Shown here: positions 32,023-40,528 of the stretch, one piece after another
Layout: each line of letters starts with the position of its first letter
How positions within the stretch are numbered: position 1 is the first letter of the stretch
Assembly: GCF_009720385.1 (NCBI RefSeq)
Contig: NZ_ML769301.1
Location: 770,911-834,910 of the forward strand
Reading direction: 5' to 3'
DNA length: 64,000 bases
Source: Catellatospora vulcania
GTDB lineage: Bacteria; Actinomycetota; Actinomycetes; Mycobacteriales; Micromonosporaceae
The notes under the pieces: model-generated
The model's database searches: none
What the model saw: the letters and a program-made list of their open reading frames with translations, nothing else
What the model was told of the DNA's origin: nothing
Program-made: the position numbers and the translations under genes

Positions 32023-33261
32023 TCACGCGAGGGCGGGCTCCGGCGTCGCGGCCTGCGTACGCGCCCGCCGCGCCCACCGTACGGCGGCCGGCACGGCGGC
32101 GCCGCTGGCCGCGAAGACCAGGCCGAACAGCAGCCAGCCGGGCCACCCCCAGCCGACGACGACAGTGGCCAGCAGGGCGGGCGCGACGACACCGGCCAGC
32201 GCGAACCCGGTGCCGTACATGCCCTGGTACTGCCCCTGTGCGTGCTCGGGTGCGAGGTCGAACGAGATGCCCCACGAGCCCGCGGCCTGGCGCAGCTCGC
32301 CGAGCACGTGCACCAGCGCCGCGGCGACCAGCGCGGCGGTGGCGAGCCAGGCGCTCTGCCCCGCGGCGAGGCTGTAGAGCACACACGCGCCGAGCAGCAG
32401 CAGGCCGGACGTCCGCTGCGCGATGGCGGCCCCTTCCGCGGTGGCGGTGCCCCGGCTGGCCCGGATCTGGAACAGCACCACGACGGTGGCGTTCAGCAGG
32501 CCCAGCATGGCGACGACCCAGGCCGGTGCGTTGGTGCGCTCGACCACCCAGAGCGGCACGGCGACGTTGAGCATGCCGTAGTGGATGCACAGCACACCGT
32601 TGAGCGCCGCGAGCGCGAGGTACGGGCGGTCCCGCAATACGATCAGGGCGGGGCCGGACGCGCGCCGAGGCTGTGCCGCGACGGGGGGCACACGCATGAC
32701 CAGCGAAGACGCCAGCAAGGCCAGGGCGACGCAGACCACGAGAATCGCGACGTAGGCCGACCTGGTGTCGTACTTCAGGGCCACCCCGGCGATCAGCGCG
32801 CCGACGCCCCAGCCCACGTTGGTGACGGCACGCAGCATCGCCCGGGTGCGCACCCGGTGCTCGGCGGGAATCGACCCGGCGATGAGCGCCCCGTTCGCGG
32901 CTCCGAAGCCCGCTTCCAGCAACTGCACCCCGGCGGCGACCAGGACGAAGCCCGCGAATCCGTGTACGGCGAGGTAGCCCAGCATGAGCGCCGCCCGCGC
33001 CAGGCCGAAGGCGACCATGACCCGGCGGGGCCCGACCCGGTCGGCCAGGTGCCCGGCCGGCACCCCGGCGAGCAGCCCGACCACGGCGGCGATGGTGAGC
33101 CCGAGCCCGACCTGGCCGGCGGACAGCCCCACCGAGCGGGTGAAGAAGATGACGCTGACCGTGATGAACAGGCCGCGGGACGTGGACCCGGCGAGGGTGC
33201 TGAAGACCAGGGCGCGGGTGGCCGGGTGGGCGGGCAGCAGGTTGATCATCCGGGAGAGCAC
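32023..33261 (-). CDS. MFS transporter
   Basis: 412 residues from an ATG at 33261. Twelve predicted membrane helices, with GVPAGHLADRVGPRRVMVAF as the MFS loop 2-3 signature and EHRVRTRAMLRAVTNVGWGV typical of sugar/drug exporter-like MFS proteins. A long hydrophilic loop occurs at mid-protein (RVPPVAAQPRRASGP). The substrate cannot be read from sequence. It is separated from xylA by a long inverted repeat and shares the 31955-31996 terminator with DoxX. Confidence 0.9.
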   Translation of the reverse strand: MLSRMINLLPAHPATRALVFSTLAGSTSRGLFITVSVIFFTRSVGLSAGQVGLGLTIAAVVGLLAGVPAGHLADRVGPRRVMVAFGLARAALMLGYLAVHGFAGFVLVAAGVQLLEAGFGAANGALIAGSIPAEHRVRTRAMLRAVTNVGWGVGALIAGVALKYDTRSAYVAILVVCVALALLASSLVMRVPPVAAQPRRASGPALIVLRDRPYLALAALNGVLCIHYGMLNVAVPLWVVERTNAPAWVVAMLGLLNATVVVLFQIRASRGTATAEGAAIAQRTSGLLLLGACVLYSLAAGQSAWLATAALVAAALVHVLGELRQAAGSWGISFDLAPEHAQGQYQGMYGTGFALAGVVAPALLATVVVGWGWPGWLLFGLVFAASGAAVPAAVRWARRARTQAATPEPALA

Positions 33262-33449
33262 GCTGGGCAGGCTAACGCGGATGCCTGGCAGGCACGCACC
33301 TGTTTTACGTGCTCCTCGTCACGCGATACCGCCGAGCACCTGACGACGATCCTCATCCTGCGGCGCGCACACGCCGGCGACCAGCGCCTGCCCAGATCCC
33401 GCGACTTCTGGACCACCGTCTACCAGTCGATCGACGACTGACAGCGCCG

Positions 33450-33514
33450 ATGATCGCCGTTTCGGGGCGGAAACTGCGGTGGCACCCGAGGTTCTGACCC
33501 GAAACGGCGATCAT
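33450..33514. repeat. long inverted repeat with 17-bp perfect arms
   Basis: ATGATCGCCGTTTCGGG at 33450-33466 is repeated in inverse at 33498-33514 with a 31-nt centre that is partly complementary. It lies downstream of xylA and upstream of the MFS gene, both on the minus strand. The form suggests a dispersed palindromic unit (REP-like or miniature element) that may also terminate xylA transcription. Confidence 0.7.
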
Positions 33515-33555
33515 GGACGGGCCGCCGTAGCGGTGGGACGGCGGCCCGGCATGGG

Positions 33556-34740
33556 TCAGCTGACGCCGAGGAGGTGCTCCAGCGCCAGCTGGTTGAGCTG
33601 CACGAACGCGCCGCCCTTGGCGGCCTGGGCGTCCACGTCGAAGTCCTCGAAGGAGGACCGGTCGGCCAGCAGCTCGGTGTAGGTCTCGCCCGCGCCCAGG
33701 GTCGGCACGGCCAGCTCGTCGTAGCGGGCGGCGGCGCGGGCCTCGGCGACCCGCGGGTCGGCCCGGAACGTCGCGACGCGCTCCTTGAGCAGCAGGTACG
33801 TGCGCATGTTCGCGGCCGCCGACGCCCATACGCCGTCGAGGTCCTCGGTGCGGGAGGGCTTGTAGTCGAAGTGGCGCGGGCCGTGGTAGGCCGGGCCGCC
33901 GTCGGCTGCGCCGAACTCCAGCAGGTCGACCAGGAAGAACGCGTTGACGATGTCGCCGTGGCCGAACACCAGGTCCTGGTCGTACTTGATGCCGCGCTGG
34001 CCGTTGAGGTCGATGTGGAACAGCTTGCCGTGCCACAGCGCCTGGGCGATGCCGTGCACGAAGTTGAGGCCGGCCATCTGCTCGTGCCCGACCTCGGGGT
34101 TGAGGCCGACCATGTCGCGGTGCTCGAGGCTGTCGATGAACGCGAGGGCGTGGCCGATCGTCGGGAGCAGGATGTCGCCGCGGGGCTCGTTGGGCTTGGG
34201 CTCCAGCGCGAACTTCAGCCCGTAACCCCGGTCGATGCTGTACTGCGCGAGCATGTCCAGGCCCTCGCGGTAGCGCTCGAGCGCGGTGCGCACGTCCTTG
34301 GAGCCGTCGTACTCGGTGCCCTCGCGGCCGCCCCACAGCACGTAGGTCTGCGCGCCCAGCTCGGCGGCGAGGTCCATGTTGCGCATGACCTTGCGCAGCG
34401 CGTACCGCCGCACGGCGCGGTCGTTGCTGGTGAAGCCGCCGTCCTTGAAGACCGGGTGGGTGAACAGGTTGGTGGTCGCCGTCGGCACGACCATGCCGGT
34501 CTCGGACAGCGCCGCCTGGAAGCGCTTGATGATGCGCGCGCGCTCGCTGTCGTCGGAGCCGAACGGGATCAGGTCGTCGTCGTGGAACGTGACACCCCAC
34601 GCGCCCAGCTCGGCGAGGCGGTGCACGGACTCGACCGGGTCGATCGGCTCGCGGGTGGCGTCGCCGAACGGGTCCCGGCCGGGCCATCCCACGGTCCAGA
34701 GGCCGAACGCGAACTTGTCGGCCGGAGTCGGCTGCGTCAT
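33556..34740 (-). CDS. xylA: xylose isomerase
   Basis: 394 residues from ATG 34740, with AGGGAGA 5 nt upstream; a longer frame lacks a ribosome site. It converts D-xylose to D-xylulose in the cytoplasm using two divalent metals. Characteristic segments are [27 protein letters not shown] with the catalytic His, [32 protein letters not shown] with the metal-bridging Glu and Lys, [19 protein letters not shown], and [20 protein letters not shown]. Length matches Streptomyces/Actinoplanes class I enzymes. It is divergent from a ROK regulator with an intervening palindrome. No xylulokinase gene is adjacent. Confidence 0.97.
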   Translation of the reverse strand: MTQPTPADKFAFGLWTVGWPGRDPFGDATREPIDPVESVHRLAELGAWGVTFHDDDLIPFGSDDSERARIIKRFQAALSETGMVVPTATTNLFTHPVFKDGGFTSNDRAVRRYALRKVMRNMDLAAELGAQTYVLWGGREGTEYDGSKDVRTALERYREGLDMLAQYSIDRGYGLKFALEPKPNEPRGDILLPTIGHALAFIDSLEHRDMVGLNPEVGHEQMAGLNFVHGIAQALWHGKLFHIDLNGQRGIKYDQDLVFGHGDIVNAFFLVDLLEFGAADGGPAYHGPRHFDYKPSRTEDLDGVWASAAANMRTYLLLKERVATFRADPRVAEARAAARYDELAVPTLGAGETYTELLADRSSFEDFDVDAQAAKGGAFVQLNQLALEHLLGVS

Positions 34741-34763
34741 GTCATCTCCCTGAAATCTTGTTT

Positions 34764-34778
34764 GTTCAGCCATTGAAC
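34764..34778. promoter_or_regulatory. xylA/ROK intergenic palindrome GTTCA-N5-TGAAC, putative XylR operator
   Basis: GTTCA at 34764-34768 and TGAAC at 34774-34778 are centred in the 64-nt divergent promoter region, within AT-rich flanks (TTGTTTGTTCA, TGAACTTATA). This resembles ROK/XylR operator sites. It is expected to block both promoters until xylose binds the regulator. Confidence 0.65.
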
Positions 34779-34804
34779 TTATAGGGTGTGGCATTGTCAA
34801 GACC

Positions 34805-36019
34805 ATGCCGCCCCGCCCGCCGCGCCGAGACGATCCGGTGCGCCAGCGCAGCCTGCGCGATCACAACCTCGCGCTGGTGCTGCGCCATGTCACCGCCTCG
34901 AACCGGCCGCCGTCACGGGCCGAGATCGCGGCGGCCAGCGGGCTGACCCGGGCCACCGTCTCCACGATCGTCGACGAGCTGATCGCCGGAGGGCTGGTCG
35001 CCGAACTGGAGCCCGTGTCCCGCTCCGGCGTCGGCCGTCCCGGCACCGGCATCGTGCCCGCGGGCACCGGCCCGGCCGGGCTCGGCATGGAGGTCAACGT
35101 CGACTACTTGGCCGTGTGCGCGGTGGACCTGACGGGAGCCGTACGCCATCGCCAGGTGCGCCACCTGGACCAGCGCGAGCACAGTCCCGCGCAGACCTGG
35201 CAGGCGCTCGCGGAGCTGGCCGATCAGGCGGTGGCCGCCGTCGCGGCGCAGCGCCTGACCCCGGCCGGCGGCGTGATCGCCGTTCCGGGCCTGGTCGAGG
35301 GCGACACCATCCGGATCGCCCCGAACCTCGGCTGGCAGCAGGTCGCCCTGCCCCGGCCGGAGGACCTGGGCGGACTGCGCGACCTGCCACTGGACGTCGC
35401 CAACGAGGCCACGCTGGCCGCGCTGGGGGAGCGGCACGCCACCGGGCTGCGCAGCTTCCTCTACGTGTCCGGCGAGATCGGCATCGGCGGCGGCATCGTG
35501 CTGGACGGGGAGCTGTTCGGTGGTTCGCACGGCTGGGCGGGCGAGATCGGCCACGTGACCATCGACCCGCAGGGCCCGGACTGCCACTGCGGTTCCCGCG
35601 GCTGCCTGGAGCAGTACGCCGGCGAGGAGGCCATCCGTGCCGCGGCCGGTCTGCGCGCGGGCGGGGCCGTGCTCGCGGACCTGGTCGACGGCGCCCGCCA
35701 GGGCGACGGGCCGGTGCTGGACGCGCTGGAACACGCCGGCACGGCCCTGGGCGTGGCGCTGTCGGGGGCGGTGAACCTGCTCGACATCGGCACGGTGGTG
35801 CTCGGCGGCCACTACGCCGAGCTGATCGACTGGCTGCGTCCCGCCATCGAGCGCGAGCTGGCCCGGCGCGTCATCACCGCCCGCTGGGCCCCGGCGAAGG
35901 TGCGCGCGTCCGCGCTGGGCTCCGACGCCGCCCTGGTCGGCGCGGCCCGCGCGGTCACCCAGGCCATCCTCGACGACCCGGCCCGTTTCCTGGCCACGCG
36001 CGCGGTGTCGGCGGCGTAG
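34805..36019 (+). CDS. ROK-family transcriptional regulator, probable xylose repressor
   Basis: 404 residues from ATG 34805, probably leaderless (TATAGG about 20 nt upstream, no ribosome site). The N-terminal winged helix [20 protein letters not shown] is followed by the ROK sugar-kinase-like domain: [55 protein letters not shown] and the zinc motif [12 protein letters not shown]. The position divergent from xylA makes xylose the likely effector. Action as a XylR repressor of xylA and itself is inferred from the family. Confidence 0.92.
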   Translation: MPPRPPRRDDPVRQRSLRDHNLALVLRHVTASNRPPSRAEIAAASGLTRATVSTIVDELIAGGLVAELEPVSRSGVGRPGTGIVPAGTGPAGLGMEVNVDYLAVCAVDLTGAVRHRQVRHLDQREHSPAQTWQALAELADQAVAAVAAQRLTPAGGVIAVPGLVEGDTIRIAPNLGWQQVALPRPEDLGGLRDLPLDVANEATLAALGERHATGLRSFLYVSGEIGIGGGIVLDGELFGGSHGWAGEIGHVTIDPQGPDCHCGSRGCLEQYAGEEAIRAAAGLRAGGAVLADLVDGARQGDGPVLDALEHAGTALGVALSGAVNLLDIGTVVLGGHYAELIDWLRPAIERELARRVITARWAPAKVRASALGSDAALVGAARAVTQAILDDPARFLATRAVSAA

Positions 36020-36124
36020 GCCGGTCGACGTTCCAGGCGATGGCGCGGCGCTGGTAGTCGCGCCCGGCGGACCAGCCGTGCCGACCAGCCCTCGGTGCGG
36101 CTGCGGCGGGCATAGCCTGTACGC

Positions 36125-36694
36125 ATGGGTGCGATCACGGTTCTGCGACCACTGGCACTGGGCATGGCCACCGGGATGCGTTCCCAGCTCGGGCTGGCCG
36201 CGCTTGCGGTGGCCATGAGCCGGGGCGGCGGTAAGAAGGGCAGGAAAGGCCGCGGCTTCTCCTCGATGGTGCAGTCGCAGGTGCTGTCCAGCCCGCTGGT
36301 GCGCAAGAGCCTGGTCGCCACGGCCGCTACCGAACTCGTCGCCGACAAGCTGCCCAGCACTCCCAGCCGACTCAATCGCGGCCCGTTGCTGGCCCGGCTC
36401 GCGCTAGGCGGCCTGGCCGGCGGGCTGCTGGGCTGGTCCGACGAGCGCGGCTTGCCGCGCGCGGTGGCCGGTGCGGCGCTGGGCGCGGTCGGCGCGGGCC
36501 TGGGCGCGTTCGGCGGTCACCACGTGCGGGCCGCCCTCGACGAGCGGACCAACCTGCCTGATCGGTACTGGGCGCTGGCCGAGGACGTCACCGCCGTGGG
36601 CCTCGCGGCCTTCGCTGTAGCGGTCACCGACGACAGCGACTCCGAGGCGGACGCGGCGGAGCAGCACGCACCCCAGTTCAGCTTCGCCGGCTGA
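36125..36694 (+). CDS. DUF4126-like membrane protein
   Basis: 189 residues from ATG 36125. It starts GAITVLRPLALGMATGMRSQ with the short conserved GMRSQ motif of DUF4126-type proteins. A basic loop (RGGGKKGRKGRGF), VADKLPSTPSRLNRGPLLAR and two Gly/Ala-rich helices (ALGGLAGGLLGWSDERGLPR, VAGAALGAVGAGLGAFGGHH) follow. It is predicted to sit in the cytoplasmic membrane, and its function is unknown. The acidic tail ends at a weak hairpin overlapping the stop (36686-36714). Confidence 0.75.
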   Translation: MGAITVLRPLALGMATGMRSQLGLAALAVAMSRGGGKKGRKGRGFSSMVQSQVLSSPLVRKSLVATAATELVADKLPSTPSRLNRGPLLARLALGGLAGGLLGWSDERGLPRAVAGAALGAVGAGLGAFGGHHVRAALDERTNLPDRYWALAEDVTAVGLAAFAVAVTDDSDSEADAAEQHAPQFSFAG

Positions 36695-36767
36695 CTGTCG
36701 GACGGCGAGCCGGCTCGGCCGCGACCCCGCAGAACGGGCAGGTCTCGAAGTGGCCCAAGCCTTCGCG

Positions 36768-36807
36768 TTGACAAGTGCTTAACCAATGGGTTAATAATTG
36801 CACTTGT
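36768..36807 (+). promoter_or_regulatory. promoter with nested inverted repeats for the ArsR-SRPBCC-ABM operon
   Basis: TTGACA (36768-36773) and TAATAA (36792-36797) form a near-consensus promoter with an 18-nt spacer. Within it lies TTAACC-AATG-GGTTAA (36779-36794), framed by ACAAGTGC (36771-36778) and GCACTTGT (36800-36807). The GTG start at 36806 falls about 9 nt after the -10, so the mRNA should be leaderless. The nested palindromes cover -35 to start and suit tight ArsR autorepression. Confidence 0.75.
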
Positions 36808-37147
36808 GGTTACTGACCTGGACGAGACGCTCGCCGCGCTCGCCGACCCGACCCGCCGCCGCATCGTCGAGTTGCTGCGCGACGGGCCGCGGCGACCGGG
36901 CGAGCTGTCGGCTGCCTTCGAGATCTCTGCGCCTGCGATCAGCCGGCACCTGCGGGTGCTGCGGCGCAGCGGCATCGTGGAGGAGCGCGGCGTGGACAGC
37001 GACGCCCGGCTGAGGGTCTACCGGCTGCGCCCCGAGCCGATCGTGGCGCTGCAGGCGTGGCTCGACCAGGTGCAGGCCTTCTGGACCGATCAGCTCGGTG
37101 CGTTCAAGGCGCACGCCGAGCGTGTGAGCAGGGAGAACGAATCATGA
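36806..37147 (+). CDS. ArsR-family regulator (SdpR-like)
   Basis: 113 residues from a GTG at 36806. The winged helix fills most of the protein: LAALADPTRRRIVELLRDGP, RRPGELSAAFEISAPAISRH and LRVLRRSGIVEERGVDSDAR, then a C-terminal helix with Trp (LQAWLDQVQAFWTDQLGAF). No metal-binding cysteines are present. It belongs to the ArsR group that precedes SRPBCC/AHSA1 genes, and here the two overlap by ATGA. The nested palindrome in its promoter suggests autorepression. Confidence 0.93.
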   Translation: MVTDLDETLAALADPTRRRIVELLRDGPRRPGELSAAFEISAPAISRHLRVLRRSGIVEERGVDSDARLRVYRLRPEPIVALQAWLDQVQAFWTDQLGAFKAHAERVSRENES

Positions 37148-37593
37148 CCGCCACCGGCACCGCCGTCGCCGAGATCGAGGTCGCCTGCGACCCGGCCACC
37201 GCCTTCACCGTCTTCACCGCCGACATCGGCACCTGGTGGAAGCGCGGCACCCACTACTGGAACGACCCGGAGCGCGGGCGCAGCATGAGGTTCGAGCCGC
37301 AGGTCGGCGGCCGGTTCATCGAGGTGTACGACGACGGCGAGGGCTACGAGCTCGGCCGGGTGCAGGTGTGGGAGCCGGGCGAGCGGCTCGTGTTCGGCTG
37401 GCGCACCGCCGACTGGGCGCCGGGGGTGAGCACATCGGTGGAGGTGCGCTTCACGCCGGTGGCCGGCGGGACCCGGGTGACCATCGAGCACAGCGGCTGG
37501 GAGCAGTTCGGCGCGGGCGGCGCGGGGTCGGCCGAGGGCTACGGCAAGGGCTGGGCCGAGCTGCTCGGCTGGTACGCCGAGCAGGCGCGCTGA
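37144..37593 (+). CDS. SRPBCC (AHSA1/START-like) domain protein
   Basis: 149 residues from ATG 37144, overlapping the ArsR stop (ATGA). The single domain is SRPBCC/AHSA1: AEIEVACDPATAFTVFTADI, RSMRFEPQVGGRFIEVYDDG, GRVQVWEPGERLVFGWRTAD and VTIEHSGWEQFG. The fold has a deep hydrophobic cavity for small ligands. Together with ArsR and the ABM protein it probably forms a small sensing or detoxification unit; the ligand is unknown. Confidence 0.92.
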   Translation: MTATGTAVAEIEVACDPATAFTVFTADIGTWWKRGTHYWNDPERGRSMRFEPQVGGRFIEVYDDGEGYELGRVQVWEPGERLVFGWRTADWAPGVSTSVEVRFTPVAGGTRVTIEHSGWEQFGAGGAGSAEGYGKGWAELLGWYAEQAR

Positions 37594-37874
37594 TGTTCGC
37601 GCACCTGGCAGTCCACCATCCGAAGCCCGAGCACGCCGACGACCTGCTGGCCGCCATGCACAAGGTCGACGCCGCCGCGCAGGGCGCACCCGGGCTGATC
37701 CGGATCGGCGCGTGGCGCGACGAGCGCACCGACCGGCTGATCGGGCTGGCACTGTGGGATTCGAAGGAGGCGTTCGAGGCGGCCGCCCCGAGCATCTTCG
37801 CCGCGGTCGCGGGCGAGCCGCTCGACGAGTGGTCGACGAGTCCCCCCGACAGCCTGCACCTGCACCCGGCGTAG
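37593..37874 (+). CDS. ABM-type (antibiotic biosynthesis monooxygenase-like) small protein
   Basis: 93 residues from ATG 37593, overlapping the preceding stop (TGATG), so translationally coupled. It is a ferredoxin-like alpha+beta fold with MFAHLAVHHPKPEHADDLLA, GLIRIGAWRDERTDRLIGLA and LWDSKEAFEAAAPSI, the pattern of ABM/Dabb domain proteins. Such proteins act as cofactor-free monooxygenases or as ligand binders. It is the third gene of the ArsR operon. Confidence 0.8.
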   Translation: MFAHLAVHHPKPEHADDLLAAMHKVDAAAQGAPGLIRIGAWRDERTDRLIGLALWDSKEAFEAAAPSIFAAVAGEPLDEWSTSPPDSLHLHPA

Positions 37875-37922
37875 CGAATCGGGGGTGTAAGGAGCCGAAG
37901 ACGGTATGGTACTTTCCCCGGC

Positions 37923-39329
37923 ATGGCCGAGCAGAAGTTCCACACCGGAAGCCACGACCTGCCCGTGTCGGCGGCTCTCGACGAGTTCATGCGCACGGGC
38001 TGGCTCGACTCCGAGCACCACGACCTGCCGCAGGCCGAGGTGGCGGTGTGGACGCCGGCCCGCCGCGCGCGGCTGCACCAGGCGTTCCCGGGGCACCGGA
38101 TCGTCGTGCCGGCGGGCACGTTCCAGGCGCGATCCAATGACCAGGACTACCGGTTCCGGGCGCACTCGGCATACGTGTGGCTGACCGGCGACCAGTCCAG
38201 CGACGGAGTCATGGTCGTCGAGCCGGACGGCGAGAGCACCCTCTACCTGCGTCCGCGGTCGGCGCGCGACAACGGCGAGTTCTTCCGCGACCGCCGCTAC
38301 GGCGAGCTGTGGGCGGGCCGCCGCCCGACGCTGGGCGAGAGCACCCGCGCCCTGGGCGTGACCACCCGCCACCGCGGCGAGCTGGCCGCCGCGCTCAAGC
38401 CGGACACCCCCACGCTCGTGCTGCGCGGCCTGGACGCCGAGGTCGACGCGGCGGTCGCGCCGTCCGACGGCGACGTCGAGCTGAAAGCGGTGCTGGCCGA
38501 GCTGCGTCTGGTCAAGGACGCCTGGGAGATCACCCAGCTGGAGCAGGCCGTCGCGATCACCACCCGCGGCTTCGAGGACGTGGTGCGCGCTCTGCCGCAG
38601 GCCAAGGCGACCTCGGAGCGGCTGCTGGAAGGCGTGTTCTGGCAGCGCGCCCGGCTGGAGGGCAACGAGGTCGGCTACCACTCGATCGTCGCCGCCGGGG
38701 CGCACGCCGCCACGCTGCACTGGATCGACAACGACGGCCCGGTCCGCGACGGCGACCTGCTGCTGCTCGATGCGGGCGTGGAGACGCGCTCGCTCTACAC
38801 CGCCGACATCACCCGGGTGCTGCCCATCTCCGGGCACTTCACCCCGCTGCAGCGCGACCTGTACGAGCTGTGCCGAAAGGCCAACGACGCCGCGCTCGCC
38901 GCGCTGGTGCCCGGGGCTGCCTACCGCGACTTCCACCGCGCCGCGATGCGCGTCTACGCGTACGGCCTGGCCGACCTGGGCATCCTGCCGGTCTCCGCCG
39001 AACAGGCTCTCGACGACGACAGCGGCTTGCACCGGCGCTGGACCCTGTGCGGCTCGGGGCACATGCTCGGCCTCGACGTGCACGACTGCGCGGCGGCGCG
39101 GGCGGACCACTACCTCGACGGGACGCTGACCCCGGGGCACGTGCTGACCGTGGAGCCGGGCATCTACTTCCAGCCCGACGACGGGCTGATCCCGGCCGAG
39201 CTGCGCGGCATGGGCTTCCGGATCGAGGAGGACCTGCTGATCACCGAGACCGGCTACCGGATGCTGTCCGACGGCCTGCCGCGTACCGCGTCCGACGTCG
39301 AGTCCTGGATGCACAGACTGGCTTCTTAA
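37923..39329 (+). CDS. pepP: Xaa-Pro aminopeptidase (aminopeptidase P, M24B)
   Basis: 468 residues from ATG 37923, with a TATGGT -10-like element 12 nt upstream. The N-terminal AMP_N domain (RRARLHQAFPGHRIVVPAGT, NDQDYRFRAHSAYVWLTG) precedes the pita-bread catalytic domain. Dinuclear metal ligands appear in order: Asp in LLLLDAGVE, Asp in YTADITRVLP, His in GSGHMLGLDVHD, Glu in TVEPGIYF and Glu in FRIEEDLLIT. It removes N-terminal residues preceding proline from peptides in the cytoplasm. Length and layout match actinobacterial PepP. Confidence 0.95.
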   Translation: MAEQKFHTGSHDLPVSAALDEFMRTGWLDSEHHDLPQAEVAVWTPARRARLHQAFPGHRIVVPAGTFQARSNDQDYRFRAHSAYVWLTGDQSSDGVMVVEPDGESTLYLRPRSARDNGEFFRDRRYGELWAGRRPTLGESTRALGVTTRHRGELAAALKPDTPTLVLRGLDAEVDAAVAPSDGDVELKAVLAELRLVKDAWEITQLEQAVAITTRGFEDVVRALPQAKATSERLLEGVFWQRARLEGNEVGYHSIVAAGAHAATLHWIDNDGPVRDGDLLLLDAGVETRSLYTADITRVLPISGHFTPLQRDLYELCRKANDAALAALVPGAAYRDFHRAAMRVYAYGLADLGILPVSAEQALDDDSGLHRRWTLCGSGHMLGLDVHDCAAARADHYLDGTLTPGHVLTVEPGIYFQPDDGLIPAELRGMGFRIEEDLLITETGYRMLSDGLPRTASDVESWMHRLAS

Positions 39330-39343
39330 CATTTCGTTCACAA

Positions 39344-39463
39344 GTCCGCAATGGACTGACGTGGTCGGCATGCTGACTGCGTCGCAGGCGCTCCGCGGGG
39401 GACTGTAGAGACCGCGCCGTCACTCGGCGTGATCTTCAATGGTCCCCACGAAAGCGAGCGCCT
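39344..39463 (+). promoter_or_regulatory. 120-nt leader of HAF gene 1, homologous to the leader of HAF gene 4
   Basis: The 120 nt before the start align with 42855-42974 over their whole length (shared GTCCGCAATGGA, GCATGCTGACTGCG, GAGCGCCTGTG). The operator-like GTCGGCATGCTGAC at 39364-39377 begins 100 nt before the start codon. In gene 4 the same site is the perfect palindrome GTCAGCATGCTGAC at the identical distance. Confidence 0.65.
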
Positions 39464-40459
39464 GTGAAAACCGTTCGACGGATACTGTCCGTATCGGTAG
39501 CCGCCGCCGTCGCGCTGGCGGTGTCGCTGCCCGCCGCCCCGGCCTCGGCCGACGGCGGGCTGCACGCCGTCGACCTCGGCACGCTCACCGGTACGTGCTG
39601 CAGCCAGGCGATCGCCATCAACGACCTCGGCGTCGTGGTCGGTTCGAGCCAGGTCGGCACCGGCGAGAACCCGCCCGAGCGGGCGTTCCGGTGGAAAGAC
39701 GGCATCATGATCGACCTTGGCACGCTGGGTGGGTCCCGGTCCGGTGCGGGAGCGATCAACAACAACGGCTGGATCGTCGGCGGGAGCACCCTGCCCGACG
39801 GCAGCATGCGCGCGTTCCTCTGGCGGCCGGGCCTCGGCATGATCAACCTGGGCTCGCTGGGCGGGGAGAGTGTGGCCACCGACGTCAACGACAGCGGCGT
39901 CGTCGTCGGCTACTACGTCCTGAGCGGCGAACTGCGCGGCTTCCGCTGGGTCAACGGGGTGCTCAGCGACCTGAACACCCCGGACGGCTCGGGCTTCGTC
40001 GCGCAGGGCGTCAACAAGAACGGAAAGATCGCCGGTACCCACGTGAGCCAGCCCGCCACCTGGAAGAACGGCATCACGGTGTTGTCCGGGATCGTCGGTG
40101 AGGGCACGGCGGTCAACGACGGCGGCGACGTGTCCTTCGACTCGAGCCAGTCCCCGGCCGTGGTGGGCGTGTGGCGGGCCAACGGCACGGTGCTCACCCT
40201 GAACCCGCCGCCGAACACGGTCGACGCCGCCACCACCGGCATCAACGAGAGCCGGCACACCGTCGGCTGGCGGGTCACCCCGGCCGGCAACTTCCGCGGC
40301 GTGTACTGGTCGGAGCTCGGCACGCCGCACCTGCTGCCGGGCCTGGTGCCGGGCGGCCAGTCGATGGCGTGGGGCATGAACAGCCTCGGCCAGACCGTCG
40401 GCCAGGCGAACCTGACCGCCACCGGCGGGGAGTACCACGCCGTCCTCTGGACCACCTGA
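39464..40459 (+). CDS. secreted HAF-repeat protein 1
   Basis: 331 residues from a GTG at 39464. Signal peptide MKTVRRILSVSVAAAVALAV, cleaved after PASA. The mature protein is built of about 40-residue HAF-family repeats (TIGR02913 type): LGTLTGTCCSQAIAINDLG, ERAFRWKDGIMIDLGTLGG, AGAINNNGWIVGGS, RAFLWRPGLGMINLGSLGG, TDVNDSGVVVGYY, and on to GVYWSELGTPHLLPGLVPGG. Repeats of this type should form a beta-propeller-like structure. A vicinal Cys-Cys lies in the first repeat. It is first of five tandem paralogues; the function is unknown. Gene 2 follows after 69 nt without a strong terminator, so co-transcription is likely. Confidence 0.88.
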   Translation: MKTVRRILSVSVAAAVALAVSLPAAPASADGGLHAVDLGTLTGTCCSQAIAINDLGVVVGSSQVGTGENPPERAFRWKDGIMIDLGTLGGSRSGAGAINNNGWIVGGSTLPDGSMRAFLWRPGLGMINLGSLGGESVATDVNDSGVVVGYYVLSGELRGFRWVNGVLSDLNTPDGSGFVAQGVNKNGKIAGTHVSQPATWKNGITVLSGIVGEGTAVNDGGDVSFDSSQSPAVVGVWRANGTVLTLNPPPNTVDAATTGINESRHTVGWRVTPAGNFRGVYWSELGTPHLLPGLVPGGQSMAWGMNSLGQTVGQANLTATGGEYHAVLWTT

Positions 40460-40528
40460 CCTTTGACCAGCCCGGTCTGTTCAGTCCTGGGCCTGGTGCC
40501 CATGCCCTCTGCGAGAGAGTGAGTGCTC

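Noticed and set aside
33300-33441. plus-strand text TTILILRRAHAGDQRLPRSR followed by DFWTTVYQSIDD and a stop
   Set aside because: It looks like the C terminus of some protein but has no upstream part or recognised family; too short to annotate.
37539-39371. 610-codon minus-strand open frame opposite pepP
   Set aside because: It mirrors the aminopeptidase gene and has low-complexity composition. No ribosome site or domain is visible.
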